Counted from the first letter of the stretch, positions 1-6,989 are shown. The stretch is DNA of 8,889 nt from an uncultured Lachnospiraceae bacterium (GCA_902773445.1 CACYEU010000136.1:1-8889), one strand, 5' to 3'. Numbers and translations are program-made. Notes: generated by a model from the letters alone, not told the origin.

Positions 1-547
1 GATCCTTATTAAATACGAATTCATCGGGCAAATGTCCGGTCTGAAACTGATCGACCAGATCGGACAGATCGTCGGCCGGGTAGACATGGACTCCATCGAT
101 CAGAACAGCTTCGGCGCAGTTGGACCGAGGCAGCAGAAAATGACGAATTCCGGCTTCCTTTGAAGCGCAGACGATCGGCAGAATGCCGTTGACGGAACGA
201 ACGGTACCGTTCAGCGACAGTTCGCCGCAGATCATGATGCTCTCCGGGAACGGGAGACGGCAGAGAGACAGCTTTTCCAGAAGCGACAGCGCGATCGCCA
301 GATCAAAACCTGTCCCGGTCTTTCTGAGATCGGCGGGCGACAGATTGACGATGATCTTTTTCGGCGGCAGTGTAATACCGCAGTTTCGGATCGCGCATCG
401 TATCCTTTCAGCTCCTTCACGAACTTCACCGGACAGATTGCCGACCATATGGATGCCGGGAAGACCGCCTGAAACGTCGGTTTCGACATCGATCAGATCA
501 ACAGTCAGTCCGCGGATCGAGGCAGATAACAGTTTCAAATCGGACAT
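1..547 (-). CDS. yifB: YifB/ComM-family Mg-chelatase-like AAA+ ATPase (5' part; 3' end outside window)
   Basis: The first 182 residues of the protein are visible, read leftward from ATG at 547-545; the gene continues past base 1. The start is supported by an AAGGAAG ribosome binding site about 5 bases upstream and by a family-like N-terminus. Residues 28-37 (GGLPGIHMVG) correspond to the GLPAFDIVG segment of YifB proteins. Residues 42-58 resemble the VRESRERVRAAIKNSG stretch, residues 65-75 (IIVNLSPADLR) are a hallmark, and residues 108-124 (GELSLNGTVRSVNGILP) match the conserved GELSLDG motif. This is the N-terminal ChlI-type Lon-protease-like fold. The AAA+ Walker motifs expected in the rest of a roughly 500-residue protein lie outside the window. 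ComM, the gammaproteobacterial member, is a hexameric helicase that aids branch migration in natural transformation; the role in Bacillota is less clear. The gene is divergent from the transketolase operon and shares its 287-base upstream spacer. Confidence 0.9.
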   Translation of the reverse strand, partial: MSDLKLLSASIRGLTVDLIDVETDVSGGLPGIHMVGNLSGEVREGAERIRCAIRNCGITLPPKKIIVNLSPADLRKTGTGFDLAIALSLLEKLSLCRLPFPESIMICGELSLNGTVRSVNGILPIVCASKEAGIRHFLLPRSNCAEAVLIDGVHVYPADDLSDLVDQFQTGHLPDEFVFNKD

Positions 548-688
548 GGATTCTTCCTTTCTTAAATGAGAGGCGGCGCATGCGGACAGTATTCCGCAGA
601 CAATCATGTACGGGGGAACGCATATGAAAACCTGAACGTGACCAACGCCGCCATCACTATCTATATCATTTTTACGAATTTAAAAACA

Positions 689-724
689 GTCGATATTTTC
701 GACATTTATCGACGTTTTTCGACA
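689..724 (-). promoter_or_regulatory. Tandem Spo0A-box-like operator array
   Basis: Read on the minus strand, two perfect TGTCGAA heptamers (724-718 and 704-698) flank a related heptamer, CGTCGAT (714-708). The three are separated by exactly 3 bases each, giving a strict 10-base head-to-tail period. A fourth degenerate copy, TATCGAC (695-689), follows at 2-base spacing. TGTCGAA is the published core of the Spo0A binding box (TGNCGAA), and Spo0A is known to bind tandem boxes one helical turn apart. The array ends about 43 bases upstream of the transketolase -35 hexamer, near -80 to -115 relative to the predicted start, and also lies upstream of yifB. Whether it acts on either gene is inference; a different regulator with the same core is possible. 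Confidence 0.5.
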
Positions 725-767
725 CTGATCGGGCGAAATGCACTCTGCAGAGCAAGGGCTCATTTCA

Positions 768-796
768 TTGACAAACCTATGCTCTGGATTCATAAT
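768..796 (+). promoter_or_regulatory. Sigma-A promoter of the transketolase-exporter operon
   Basis: A perfect -35 hexamer TTGACA (768-773) is followed after 17 bases by CATAAT (791-796), a 5 of 6 match to the -10 consensus. Transcription should begin near 803, leaving a leader of about 32 bases before the ATG at 835. A short inverted repeat, ATTCA-TAAT-TGAAT, overlaps the -10 (788-801), and the hexamer GATTCA recurs at 787-792 and 815-820. These could be an operator but are short enough to arise by chance. Confidence 0.75.
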
Positions 797-834
797 TGAA
801 TTACACTGATGTATGATTCAAAGAGGAGGTCTAT

Positions 835-1671
835 ATGCTTGAAGCTGCTAAACTGACTGAGCTTAAGAAGCTGTCTCTGGAGATCAGAATTGCAATTCTT
901 GAAGCAATCGGATCACTCGGAGCAGGACATCTCGGCGGCGCGCTCTCGATTGCCGATGCCTTGGCTGTTCTATACGGAGAGATCATGAAATATGATCCCG
1001 CTGATCCCGGGATGGAGGATCGGGACAAGGTTGTCTGTTCAAAGGGACATGCCGGACCGGCGCTGTATGCGACGCTGGCCGTCAAGGGGTTTTTTCCGTA
1101 CGAGATGCTTAAGACACTTAACCGGCCGGGGACACATTTGCCGAGCCACTGTGACAGACTGCTGACCCCCGGCATCGATGCCACAACCGGATCACTCGGA
1201 CAGGGAACATCGGAGGCCGTCGGGATGGCGCTCGGCGATAAGCTCAAAGGCTTGAAATGCCGCACATTCCTGTTTGTCGGAGACGGTGAATCCAACGAAG
1301 GTCAGGTCTGGGAAGCCGCGATGTTTGCCGGAGCAAAGAAAGTCAACAATCTTGTCTGGCTGATCGATGACAACAAAAAACAGCTTGACGGACGCACGGC
1401 CGATGTCCTTCCTGTGTTTGACTTTGTCGAAAAATTCAAAGCTTTCGGCTTTGACGCTGTCCGTATCGACGGCAATGATCTTGAGCAGCTTTATGAGGCG
1501 CTCAGCGCCGAAGCAGGCGATAAACCGCGTGCGATCATTCTCGATACGGTCAAAGGAAAAGGAATCAAAGAAATCGAAGAAACTGAGTTTAACCATTCGC
1601 TCGGCGGCGATGAAGCAACGTTTGAAAGATGGAAAGACGGGCTTCGCAAAGAGCTTGAAGCATTGGCATAG
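835..1671 (+). CDS. Transketolase, N-terminal (TPP pyrophosphate-binding) subunit
   Basis: The 278-residue protein matches the first half of transketolase, the cytosolic TPP enzyme that moves two-carbon units between sugar phosphates in the non-oxidative pentose phosphate pathway. Landmarks in order: GAGHLGG (29-35), SKGHAGPALYA (69-79), TGSLGQG (118-124) and the diphosphate-Mg motif GDGESNEGQVWEA (149-161), closed by the DDN at 178-180 of the IDDNKKQLDG segment. It lacks the pyrimidine-binding and C-terminal domains, which are supplied by the next gene; full-length transketolase is about 650 residues. This two-gene form is well known in Bacillota and archaea, so it is not a broken gene. The start ATG follows the strong ribosome binding site AGAGGAGGT at 822-830. 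The stop TAG is at 1669-1671. Regulation probably starts from the 768-796 promoter, possibly modulated by the boxes at 689-724. Confidence 0.94.
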   Translation: MLEAAKLTELKKLSLEIRIAILEAIGSLGAGHLGGALSIADALAVLYGEIMKYDPADPGMEDRDKVVCSKGHAGPALYATLAVKGFFPYEMLKTLNRPGTHLPSHCDRLLTPGIDATTGSLGQGTSEAVGMALGDKLKGLKCRTFLFVGDGESNEGQVWEAAMFAGAKKVNNLVWLIDDNKKQLDGRTADVLPVFDFVEKFKAFGFDAVRIDGNDLEQLYEALSAEAGDKPRAIILDTVKGKGIKEIEETEFNHSLGGDEATFERWKDGLRKELEALA

Positions 1672-1690
1672 AAAGGGGAGGTGCATACTG

Positions 1691-2650
1691 ATGAAGATTA
1701 TCTACAACGGCGAAAAAGACCGTGCATTCAAAGAAGTATACCCTGAAGTGATCCCGGCTCTGTGCGAAGAGGATCCGAGAGTCGTCTATCTTGATGCGGA
1801 TCTTATGAATTGTATCGGAATGCTGAAATGGGCGAACGAGCATCCCGACCGGGCGTTTGACTGCGGTATTGCGGAGGCCAACATGGCAGGAATTGCGGCA
1901 GGCCTCGCGTCAGTCGGTTTTAAACCGATCATTCACACGTTTGGTCCGTTCGCGTCAAGACGCTGTTTTGATCAGGTATTCCTGTCGGCCGGATATGCTC
2001 ACAATGATATCACAGTGATCGGTTCCGATCCCGGCGTCTGCGCTGCGCTGAACGGAGGTACACATATGCCGTTTGAAGATGTGGCATTGTACCGCACGAT
2101 TCCGACGGCGACGATTTTCGATATCGCTGATACAGCTCAGCTTGCGGACCTGTTAAAGCAGAGCGTTAACATGAAAGGTGTTAAATACTTCCGCGTCAAC
2201 CGAAAGAATAATATCAAAGTCTATGAGCCCGGCAGTCATTTCACAGCCGGAAAAGGTATCGTCACGAAAGAGTACGGCTGTGACGCTGTCATCTTTGCCA
2301 GCGGCATTATGCTCGGAAAAGCGATGGAAGCGGCAGACAAGCTTCACGGCGAAGGAATCGACGTTACAGTTGCCGATCTGTTTACGATCAAACCGCTCGA
2401 TGAAGAACTTGTCATTGATCTCGCCGGAAAATGCGGCGCGGTCGTTACAGCGGAGAATCACAATCGCATCGGCGGCCTGACAAGCGCAGTCTGTGAGTGT
2501 CTGGCAATGAACGCCCCGACACCTGTCAGCTGCGTGGCAGTCGAAGACGAATTCGGTGAAGTAGGTCCGCAGGATTATCTTGAAGAGAGATTCGGACTGA
2601 CAACAGACAGGATTATCACAAAAGTCAAAGAAGTTATTGAGAAGAAGTAA
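1691..2650 (+). CDS. Transketolase, C-terminal (pyrimidine-binding) subunit
   Basis: The 319-residue protein supplies the second half of transketolase. Residues 58-71 (CGIAEANMAGIAAG) contain E62, the position of the conserved glutamate that activates the TPP aminopyrimidine ring. Residues 122-135 (GGTHMPFEDVALYR) match the conserved GPTHQPxEDxAxLR segment, with H125 in the substrate-channel position. The end carries the transketolase C-terminal domain (about 190-310), including a TAENHNRIGGL segment (455-type in full-length enzymes; here about 256-266). The start is ATG 1691, preceded by GGGGAGG at 1675-1681. An open frame continues upstream in the same register to 1367, but that part lies over the N-half gene and has no family similarity. 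The 19-base gap to the preceding gene points to co-transcription and assembly of the two products into one enzyme. Confidence 0.93.
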   Translation: MKIIYNGEKDRAFKEVYPEVIPALCEEDPRVVYLDADLMNCIGMLKWANEHPDRAFDCGIAEANMAGIAAGLASVGFKPIIHTFGPFASRRCFDQVFLSAGYAHNDITVIGSDPGVCAALNGGTHMPFEDVALYRTIPTATIFDIADTAQLADLLKQSVNMKGVKYFRVNRKNNIKVYEPGSHFTAGKGIVTKEYGCDAVIFASGIMLGKAMEAADKLHGEGIDVTVADLFTIKPLDEELVIDLAGKCGAVVTAENHNRIGGLTSAVCECLAMNAPTPVSCVAVEDEFGEVGPQDYLEERFGLTTDRIITKVKEVIEKK

Positions 2651-2659
2651 GACAGACAG

Positions 2660-4768
2660 ATGCGGCGTATGATCGGAAAAATGAAAAGAAACGCGGGGTG
2701 GGTCATTCTCACTCTCGCGCTTCTTTTTATTCAGGCTGCCTGTGACCTGCAGCTGCCGGATTACACCTCAAAGATCGTCGATATCGGTATTCAGCAGAAG
2801 GGTATCGAAGACGCGGTCCCCAATGTTGTCAGTGAATCGACATATGAGGAGCTGATCGCGGTATCCGATCCGACAACCGGAAAGATGATTAAAGAATCTT
2901 ACCGAAAGGATGACAGCGGTTACAGTCTGCGGAAGATCAGCAAAGATGAGCGGCAACAGCTCTCTGAAGCTATCAGCGGTTCTGAACTTATTCTGGCATT
3001 CGCCAGGGCAGAGAATGTTGATCTGTCACAGATGAGTCCTGAACAGATCAATGCGCTGACAGAGAGTTTCAGGGGACGTCTCAAAGAGTATCCGGAGATG
3101 ATCGAAAGTCAGTACGCGATCGCGTTTGTCGCCGGCGAATATGAATCGCTCGGTATCAATACTGACGCGATGCAGCGGTCATACATGCTGACGACCGGAG
3201 CCAAGATGATTGGCATCGCGTTCATCAGCGTGGTCGCCGCGATCATCGTCACGTTTCTGGCCAGCCGAATCGCCGCGATGCTTGCGCGTGATATCCGAAA
3301 AGAAATCTATCAGAAAGTCTTATCGTTCTCATCTGCTGAGATGAACCGCTTCTCAACAGCATCTCTGATCACGCGAAGCACCAATGATATACAGCAGGTG
3401 CAGATGGTTACGATGATGCTGTTCAGGATCGTTGTCTTTGCGCCCTGTATGGCAACAGGCGCTTTGATCAAAGTCTCTCAGACCGGATCATACCTCAGGT
3501 GGATCCTGGTCGTAGCCGTTGCAGCGACCGCCGCGATCGTCGTGTTGATTTTCGCGTTGGCGATGCCGCGCTTTAAAGTGCTCCAGAAAAAAGTCGACAG
3601 GATCAATCTGATCGGCCGGGAAATGCTGACAGGCGTACCGGTGGTAAGAGCTTTTCAGACTGAACATCATGAGGAAGAGAGATTCGATGAAGCCAACACG
3701 GACTTCAAGCGGACCAATCTGTTCGTAAGCCGCCTGATGGCAGGTATGATGCCTGCGATGATGCTGGTCATGAATCTGGTCTCTGTCCTGATCATTTATT
3801 CAGGTGCTAAGGGGATCGATCTCGGCAAACTGCAGGTCGGCGACATGATGGCGTTCATGCAGTACGCCATGCATGTGATCATTTCATTCCTGTTCATCTC
3901 ATCGATCGCGATCTTTATGCCGCGTGCGTCGGTAGCGGCTGAACGTATCTTCGAAGTGCTCGATACGGTTCCGGTGATCGATGATCCTGAAGAACCGAAA
4001 CCGGCCGACGGGAAACTGAAGGGCACACTCGAATACGACGACGTGTCATTTGCCTATCCGGATGCCGGGGAGAATGCCTTAAGTCATATATCGTTCAAAG
4101 CCGAACCCGGCCAGACGATTGCGTTTATCGGTAGCACCGGCAGCGGCAAGTCAACGATCGTCAGTCTGCTGATGCGTTTTTTCGATGTGACCGGCGGATC
4201 GATCCGTATCGACGGAACTGATATCAGGGATTTGAGTCTTAAAGATCTGCGTTCGCGCATCGGGTATGTCCCGCAAAAAGCGGTGCTGTTCTCCGGCACA
4301 GTCAGGTCGAATCTTGAATTCGGGTCTGATACCGCGGATGATGATTTGATGCGGCGCGCTGTCGAAATCGCACAGGCAAGTGATTTTGTCTTTGAAGAGG
4401 GCAGAGGATTTGACGGCGAGATTTCCCAGGGCGGAGCCAATGTGTCAGGCGGTCAGAAACAGCGTCTGCAGGTGGCGCGCGCGATCGTCAGGCAACCGGA
4501 ATTCTATGTATTTGACGACAGCTTCTCCGCGCTCGATTTCAAGACTGACTCGATGCTCAGAAAACGCCTGCATGAAGAGTGCAGCGGCGTCACGACGCTG
4601 ATCGTCGCTCAGCGGATCTCTACGATCATGAATGCGGACTGTATTATTGTTCTCCATGAAGGAAGAATGATCGGCAAGGGGACGCACGAAGAGCTGATGG
4701 AGACCTGCGATGCCTATCGCGAGATAGCGCAGCTGCAGTTGTCTGCGAGAGGGGAGGAAGACCGATGA
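2660..4768 (+). CDS. Heterodimeric ABC exporter subunit 1, degenerate ATP site, large extracellular loop
   Basis: The 702-residue protein is a fused membrane-plus-ATPase half of a type IV (multidrug-type) ABC exporter. Membrane segments appear near 13-29, 181-201, 254-272, 281-302, 362-382 and 398-420. Between the first two lies an unusually long polar segment, about 42-178, that should be extracellular. The nucleotide-binding domain has Walker A GSTGSGKST (491-499), Q-loop Q539, a canonical signature VSGGQ (595-599) and Walker B FYVFDD (615-620). The catalytic glutamate is replaced by D620 and the switch histidine by Q651 (IVAQRIST). In known heterodimers such as TM287/288 and BmrC/BmrD these changes mark the subunit with the non-hydrolysing site. 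The gene begins 9 bases after the transketolase stop. ATG 2660 has only a weak purine-rich site (GAAGAAG) upstream; ATG 2669 or 2681 are alternatives. Substrate unknown; drug, lipid or peptide export are all possible. Confidence 0.92.
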   Translation: MRRMIGKMKRNAGWVILTLALLFIQAACDLQLPDYTSKIVDIGIQQKGIEDAVPNVVSESTYEELIAVSDPTTGKMIKESYRKDDSGYSLRKISKDERQQLSEAISGSELILAFARAENVDLSQMSPEQINALTESFRGRLKEYPEMIESQYAIAFVAGEYESLGINTDAMQRSYMLTTGAKMIGIAFISVVAAIIVTFLASRIAAMLARDIRKEIYQKVLSFSSAEMNRFSTASLITRSTNDIQQVQMVTMMLFRIVVFAPCMATGALIKVSQTGSYLRWILVVAVAATAAIVVLIFALAMPRFKVLQKKVDRINLIGREMLTGVPVVRAFQTEHHEEERFDEANTDFKRTNLFVSRLMAGMMPAMMLVMNLVSVLIIYSGAKGIDLGKLQVGDMMAFMQYAMHVIISFLFISSIAIFMPRASVAAERIFEVLDTVPVIDDPEEPKPADGKLKGTLEYDDVSFAYPDAGENALSHISFKAEPGQTIAFIGSTGSGKSTIVSLLMRFFDVTGGSIRIDGTDIRDLSLKDLRSRIGYVPQKAVLFSGTVRSNLEFGSDTADDDLMRRAVEIAQASDFVFEEGRGFDGEISQGGANVSGGQKQRLQVARAIVRQPEFYVFDDSFSALDFKTDSMLRKRLHEECSGVTTLIVAQRISTIMNADCIIVLHEGRMIGKGTHEELMETCDAYREIAQLQLSARGEEDR

Positions 4769-6600
4769 GTCCGCGACAGACTAAGCGGCGCGGCGGTCCG
4801 AGAAGCCCCGTCATTGAAAAGCCGCAGGATTTTAAAAAGTCAGCTGTCAAACTGATGCGCTATATGAGCCGCTATAAGTGGTCACTCATTCTGATGGGGA
4901 TCACAGCCGCGGCCGGCACGGTATTTACGATCGTCGGTCCGAAGATCCTCGGAAATGCCACGACTGAACTGTTCAACGGCTTGATGAACAAGCTGAAAGG
5001 CACCGGAGGGATCCGATACGATGTCATCGGAAAGATCCTGCTGACAGCTCTGACTCTTTATGTGATCAGTGCCTTATTCACATTGATTCAGGGTATCGTG
5101 ATGGCTCAGATCGCCAACAATGTCAGTTACGAGCTGCGCCGTGACATTGCGGCCAAGATCAACAGGATACCTCTTTCGTATTTCGAGAGCCGTCCGTACG
5201 GCGAGGTGCTGTCCAGGATTACCAATGACGTCGATACACTTCAGCAGGGAATCAATCAGAGCATCACGCAGCTGATCACATCCGTTGCGACGATCATCGG
5301 TGTCTTTGTTATGATGATGTCGATCAATGTCCGGATGACACTGGCGGTCCTGATCATGCTTCCGCTTTCGGCCCTTACGGTTTCCGTGACGACAAAGCAT
5401 TCACAGAAATACTTCCGGGCGCAGCAGGATTATCTGGCTGATGTCAACGGACAGATCGAAGAAATCTTCGCCGGTGAAAGTGTCGTCAAGGCATTTAACA
5501 GGGAGGAACAGTGCCTTGATGAATTCGACCGGTCAAATTCCAAGTTATATGAGAGTGCATGGAAGTCACAGTCGATTGCCGGAATCATGAGACCGCTGAT
5601 GATCCTGATCGGTCATCTCGGCTATGTGACAGTCGCGGTTCTCGGAAGCCTGTTCGTCGTGCGCGGATGGATCGCTGTCGGCGATATTCAGGCATTCCTG
5701 CAGTATACACGAAGTTTTACACAGCCCATTCAGACGATCGGAGAGATCGTCGCGATGATCCAGTCCGCGACAGCGGCATCCGAGAGAGTCTTTGAATTTC
5801 TTGAGCTGGAGGAAGAAGACCAGACAGTCGATGGCGCTGTCGATCCTGCCGGATTGAGCGGAAATGTCAGATTTAATCATGTGAGTTTCGGCTATGATCC
5901 GGACAGCATCATTATTCATGATTTCTCTGCCGATATCAAAAACGGCCAGAAGATTGCGATCGTCGGCCCGACAGGAGCCGGAAAAACGACAATGGTCAAA
6001 CTTCTGATGCGCTTCTATGATGTCGGAAGCGGATCGATCGAGATCGACGGATGCGATATCAGAAAGATCAACCGGACAGAGCTTCGTTCGCTGTTCGGAA
6101 TGGTTTTGCAGGATACATGGCTCTTTGGCGGAACGATCATGGAGAACATCCGGTACGGCAAGCTGGACGCAACGGATGAAGAAGTCAGGAATGCGGCTCG
6201 CGCTGCGCATGTAGAACACTTTATTCTTCAGCAGCCACAGGGTTATGAGACATTGATCAATGAGGAGATGAGCAATATTTCCCAGGGCCAGAGACAGCTT
6301 CTGACGATCGCGCGGGCGATCCTTGCGGACAACAAGATCCTGATTCTCGATGAAGCGACGTCGTCGGTCGATACATGGACAGAGGTCCAGATCCAGAAAG
6401 CGATGGACCGACTGATGCAGGGAAGGACCAGTTTTGTGATCGCCCACAGACTGTCGACGATCAGAAATGCCGACTTGATCCTGGTCATGAATCACGGCGA
6501 TATCGTTGAGCAGGGTACACACGATGAACTGATGGATCAAGGCGGTTTTTACAGGGAACTGTATGAAAGCCAGTTCGAAGCAGAGGACATTACAGCGTAA
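4765..6600 (+). CDS. Heterodimeric ABC exporter subunit 2, consensus ATP site
   Basis: The 611-residue protein is the partner half-exporter. A basic N-terminal tail (residues 1-35) precedes membrane segments near 38-58, 90-115, 168-188, 190-208, 275-299 and 305-325. The ATPase domain shows Walker A GPTGAGKTT (401-409), Q-loop Q449 (VLQDTWLF), signature ISQGQ (505-509), Walker B ILILDE (525-530) with catalytic E530, and switch H561 (IAHRLST). The signature is SQGQ rather than SGGQ, the deviation expected in the subunit that completes the degenerate site of its partner; it resembles what I recall for TM288. Its own Walker motifs with the partner's SGGQ form the working hydrolysis site. The ATG overlaps the upstream stop as ATGA and is preceded by GGGGAGGAAG, so translation is probably coupled, fitting a 1:1 heterodimer. 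Substrate unknown. Confidence 0.94.
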   Translation: MSPRQTKRRGGPRSPVIEKPQDFKKSAVKLMRYMSRYKWSLILMGITAAAGTVFTIVGPKILGNATTELFNGLMNKLKGTGGIRYDVIGKILLTALTLYVISALFTLIQGIVMAQIANNVSYELRRDIAAKINRIPLSYFESRPYGEVLSRITNDVDTLQQGINQSITQLITSVATIIGVFVMMMSINVRMTLAVLIMLPLSALTVSVTTKHSQKYFRAQQDYLADVNGQIEEIFAGESVVKAFNREEQCLDEFDRSNSKLYESAWKSQSIAGIMRPLMILIGHLGYVTVAVLGSLFVVRGWIAVGDIQAFLQYTRSFTQPIQTIGEIVAMIQSATAASERVFEFLELEEEDQTVDGAVDPAGLSGNVRFNHVSFGYDPDSIIIHDFSADIKNGQKIAIVGPTGAGKTTMVKLLMRFYDVGSGSIEIDGCDIRKINRTELRSLFGMVLQDTWLFGGTIMENIRYGKLDATDEEVRNAARAAHVEHFILQQPQGYETLINEEMSNISQGQRQLLTIARAILADNKILILDEATSSVDTWTEVQIQKAMDRLMQGRTSFVIAHRLSTIRNADLILVMNHGDIVEQGTHDELMDQGGFYRELYESQFEAEDITA

Positions 6601-6602
6601 AC

Positions 6603-6651
6603 TGTCAGAATAAAAGTTATTTTACAAGTAAATATATGCAATATTCAGACA
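6603..6651. repeat. Composite inverted repeat after the exporter operon
   Basis: The arms TGTCAGAATA (6603-6612) and TATTCAGACA (6642-6651) pair over 10 positions with one A-A mismatch. Within the loop, TTTA and TAAA around 6621-6632 could form a small inner hairpin. It begins 3 bases after the exporter stop. No T-run follows on either strand, so it is not a standard intrinsic terminator; it could be a 3'-end stabiliser of the mRNA or a chance structure in AT-rich DNA. Confidence 0.35.
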
Positions 6652-6668
6652 AGAAAAACCACAGTATT

Positions 6669-6744
6669 TGTGGATTCGTTGATAAAAATGTTGATAACTC
6701 CCCAAAAACAGGACTTATCCACATATTTTGACAGTTTTTCTACA
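6669..6744. promoter_or_regulatory. Cluster of DnaA-box-like 9-mers
   Basis: TTATCCACA at 6715-6723 is a perfect DnaA box. On the minus strand, TTATCAACA (6697-6689) differs at one position, TTATCAACG (6685-6677) at two, and GAATCCACA (6677-6669) at two while keeping the ATCCACA core. TTTTCTACA on the plus strand (6736-6744) also differs at two. The octamer GTTGATAA is repeated directly at 6678-6685 and 6690-6697. AT-rich DNA follows immediately (6751-6785). Such a cluster is expected at an origin, at a DnaA titration or regulatory site, or at a DnaA-controlled promoter. No dnaA, dnaN or rpmH gene is in view, and genes on both sides run rightward, which argues against the main origin. The one perfect box is solid; the cluster interpretation is inference. 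Confidence 0.5.
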
Positions 6745-6758
6745 ATGAAATGTATAAA
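6728..6758 (+). promoter_or_regulatory. Possible promoter next to the DnaA boxes
   Basis: A perfect TTGACA (6728-6733) is followed after 19 bases by TATAAA (6753-6758); the spacing is 2 bases longer than ideal. It starts 4 bases after the perfect DnaA box. If active, it would give rpmE a leader of about 270 bases or make a separate small RNA. AT-rich DNA produces such matches easily. Confidence 0.3.
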
Positions 6759-6960
6759 TTTCTTCAATATATTTTACACTATTATCTGACAATTTGAACT
6801 AAAAAAGCGATAAATTCGTTTTGGTGTTTGAATATTAGGCAACCAGACTTCAAAATTTAAAATAATTGCGGCAACGAATTGGAAGTTAAAGAACATATTC
6901 AACGCTAAAGACATAAAATAATTTCTATTCGATACAAGACAAAAGATTATTAAATTTCCC

Positions 6961-6989
6961 TTGCATTTAGGTAAAACGTGTGTTATCAT
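6961..6989 (+). promoter_or_regulatory. rpmE promoter with extended -10
   Basis: TTGCAT (6961-6966) is a poor -35, but after 17 bases comes TATCAT (6984-6989), a 5 of 6 match to the -10 consensus, preceded by TG at 6981-6982 in the extended -10 position. Transcription would start near 6996, leaving a leader of about 38 bases before the rpmE start. A short AAAGA-GTA-TCTTT hairpin (about 7006-7018) lies in that leader. Confidence 0.55.

Larger units (their letters stand above)
548..834. other. Divergent spacer between yifB and the transketolase operon
   Basis: This gene-free spacer must hold the control regions of both flanking genes. The transketolase side has a clear sigma-A promoter at 768-796. 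A row of TCGAC-containing heptamers lies at 689-724. On the yifB side, a possible extended -10 element (TGA followed by TATAGA on the minus strand, plus-strand 660-668) has no good -35 partner, so it is only a weak guess. An open frame across 566-799 has no ribosome binding site and no recognisable protein content. Confidence 0.6.

Noticed and set aside
183..569. Plus-strand open frame of 128 codons
   Set aside because: It is antisense to the well-supported YifB coding region, lacks a ribosome binding site, and its translation resembles no family.
566..799. Plus-strand open frame of 77 codons in the divergent spacer
   Set aside because: No ribosome binding site; it covers the box array and the -35 and most of the -10 of the transketolase promoter, and reads as noise.
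1367..1690. N-terminal extension of the transketolase C-half gene, or an N-C fusion
   Set aside because: The upstream frame lies out of register over the N-half gene and has no transketolase similarity. A strong ribosome binding site precedes ATG 1691.
835..2650. Transketolase broken by a frameshift
   Set aside because: Each half has its own ribosome binding site and start, and the break falls at the known domain boundary of natural two-gene transketolases.
5566..6540. Minus-strand open frame of 324 codons
   Set aside because: It lies wholly opposite the second exporter gene, and its Asp, His and Arg rich translation is typical of the reverse complement of a coding frame.
6774..6989. Minus-strand open frame of 71 codons
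   Set aside because: Located in AT-rich DNA, rich in Phe, Ile and Asn as expected from composition, without a clear ribosome binding site, and overlapping the rpmE promoter.
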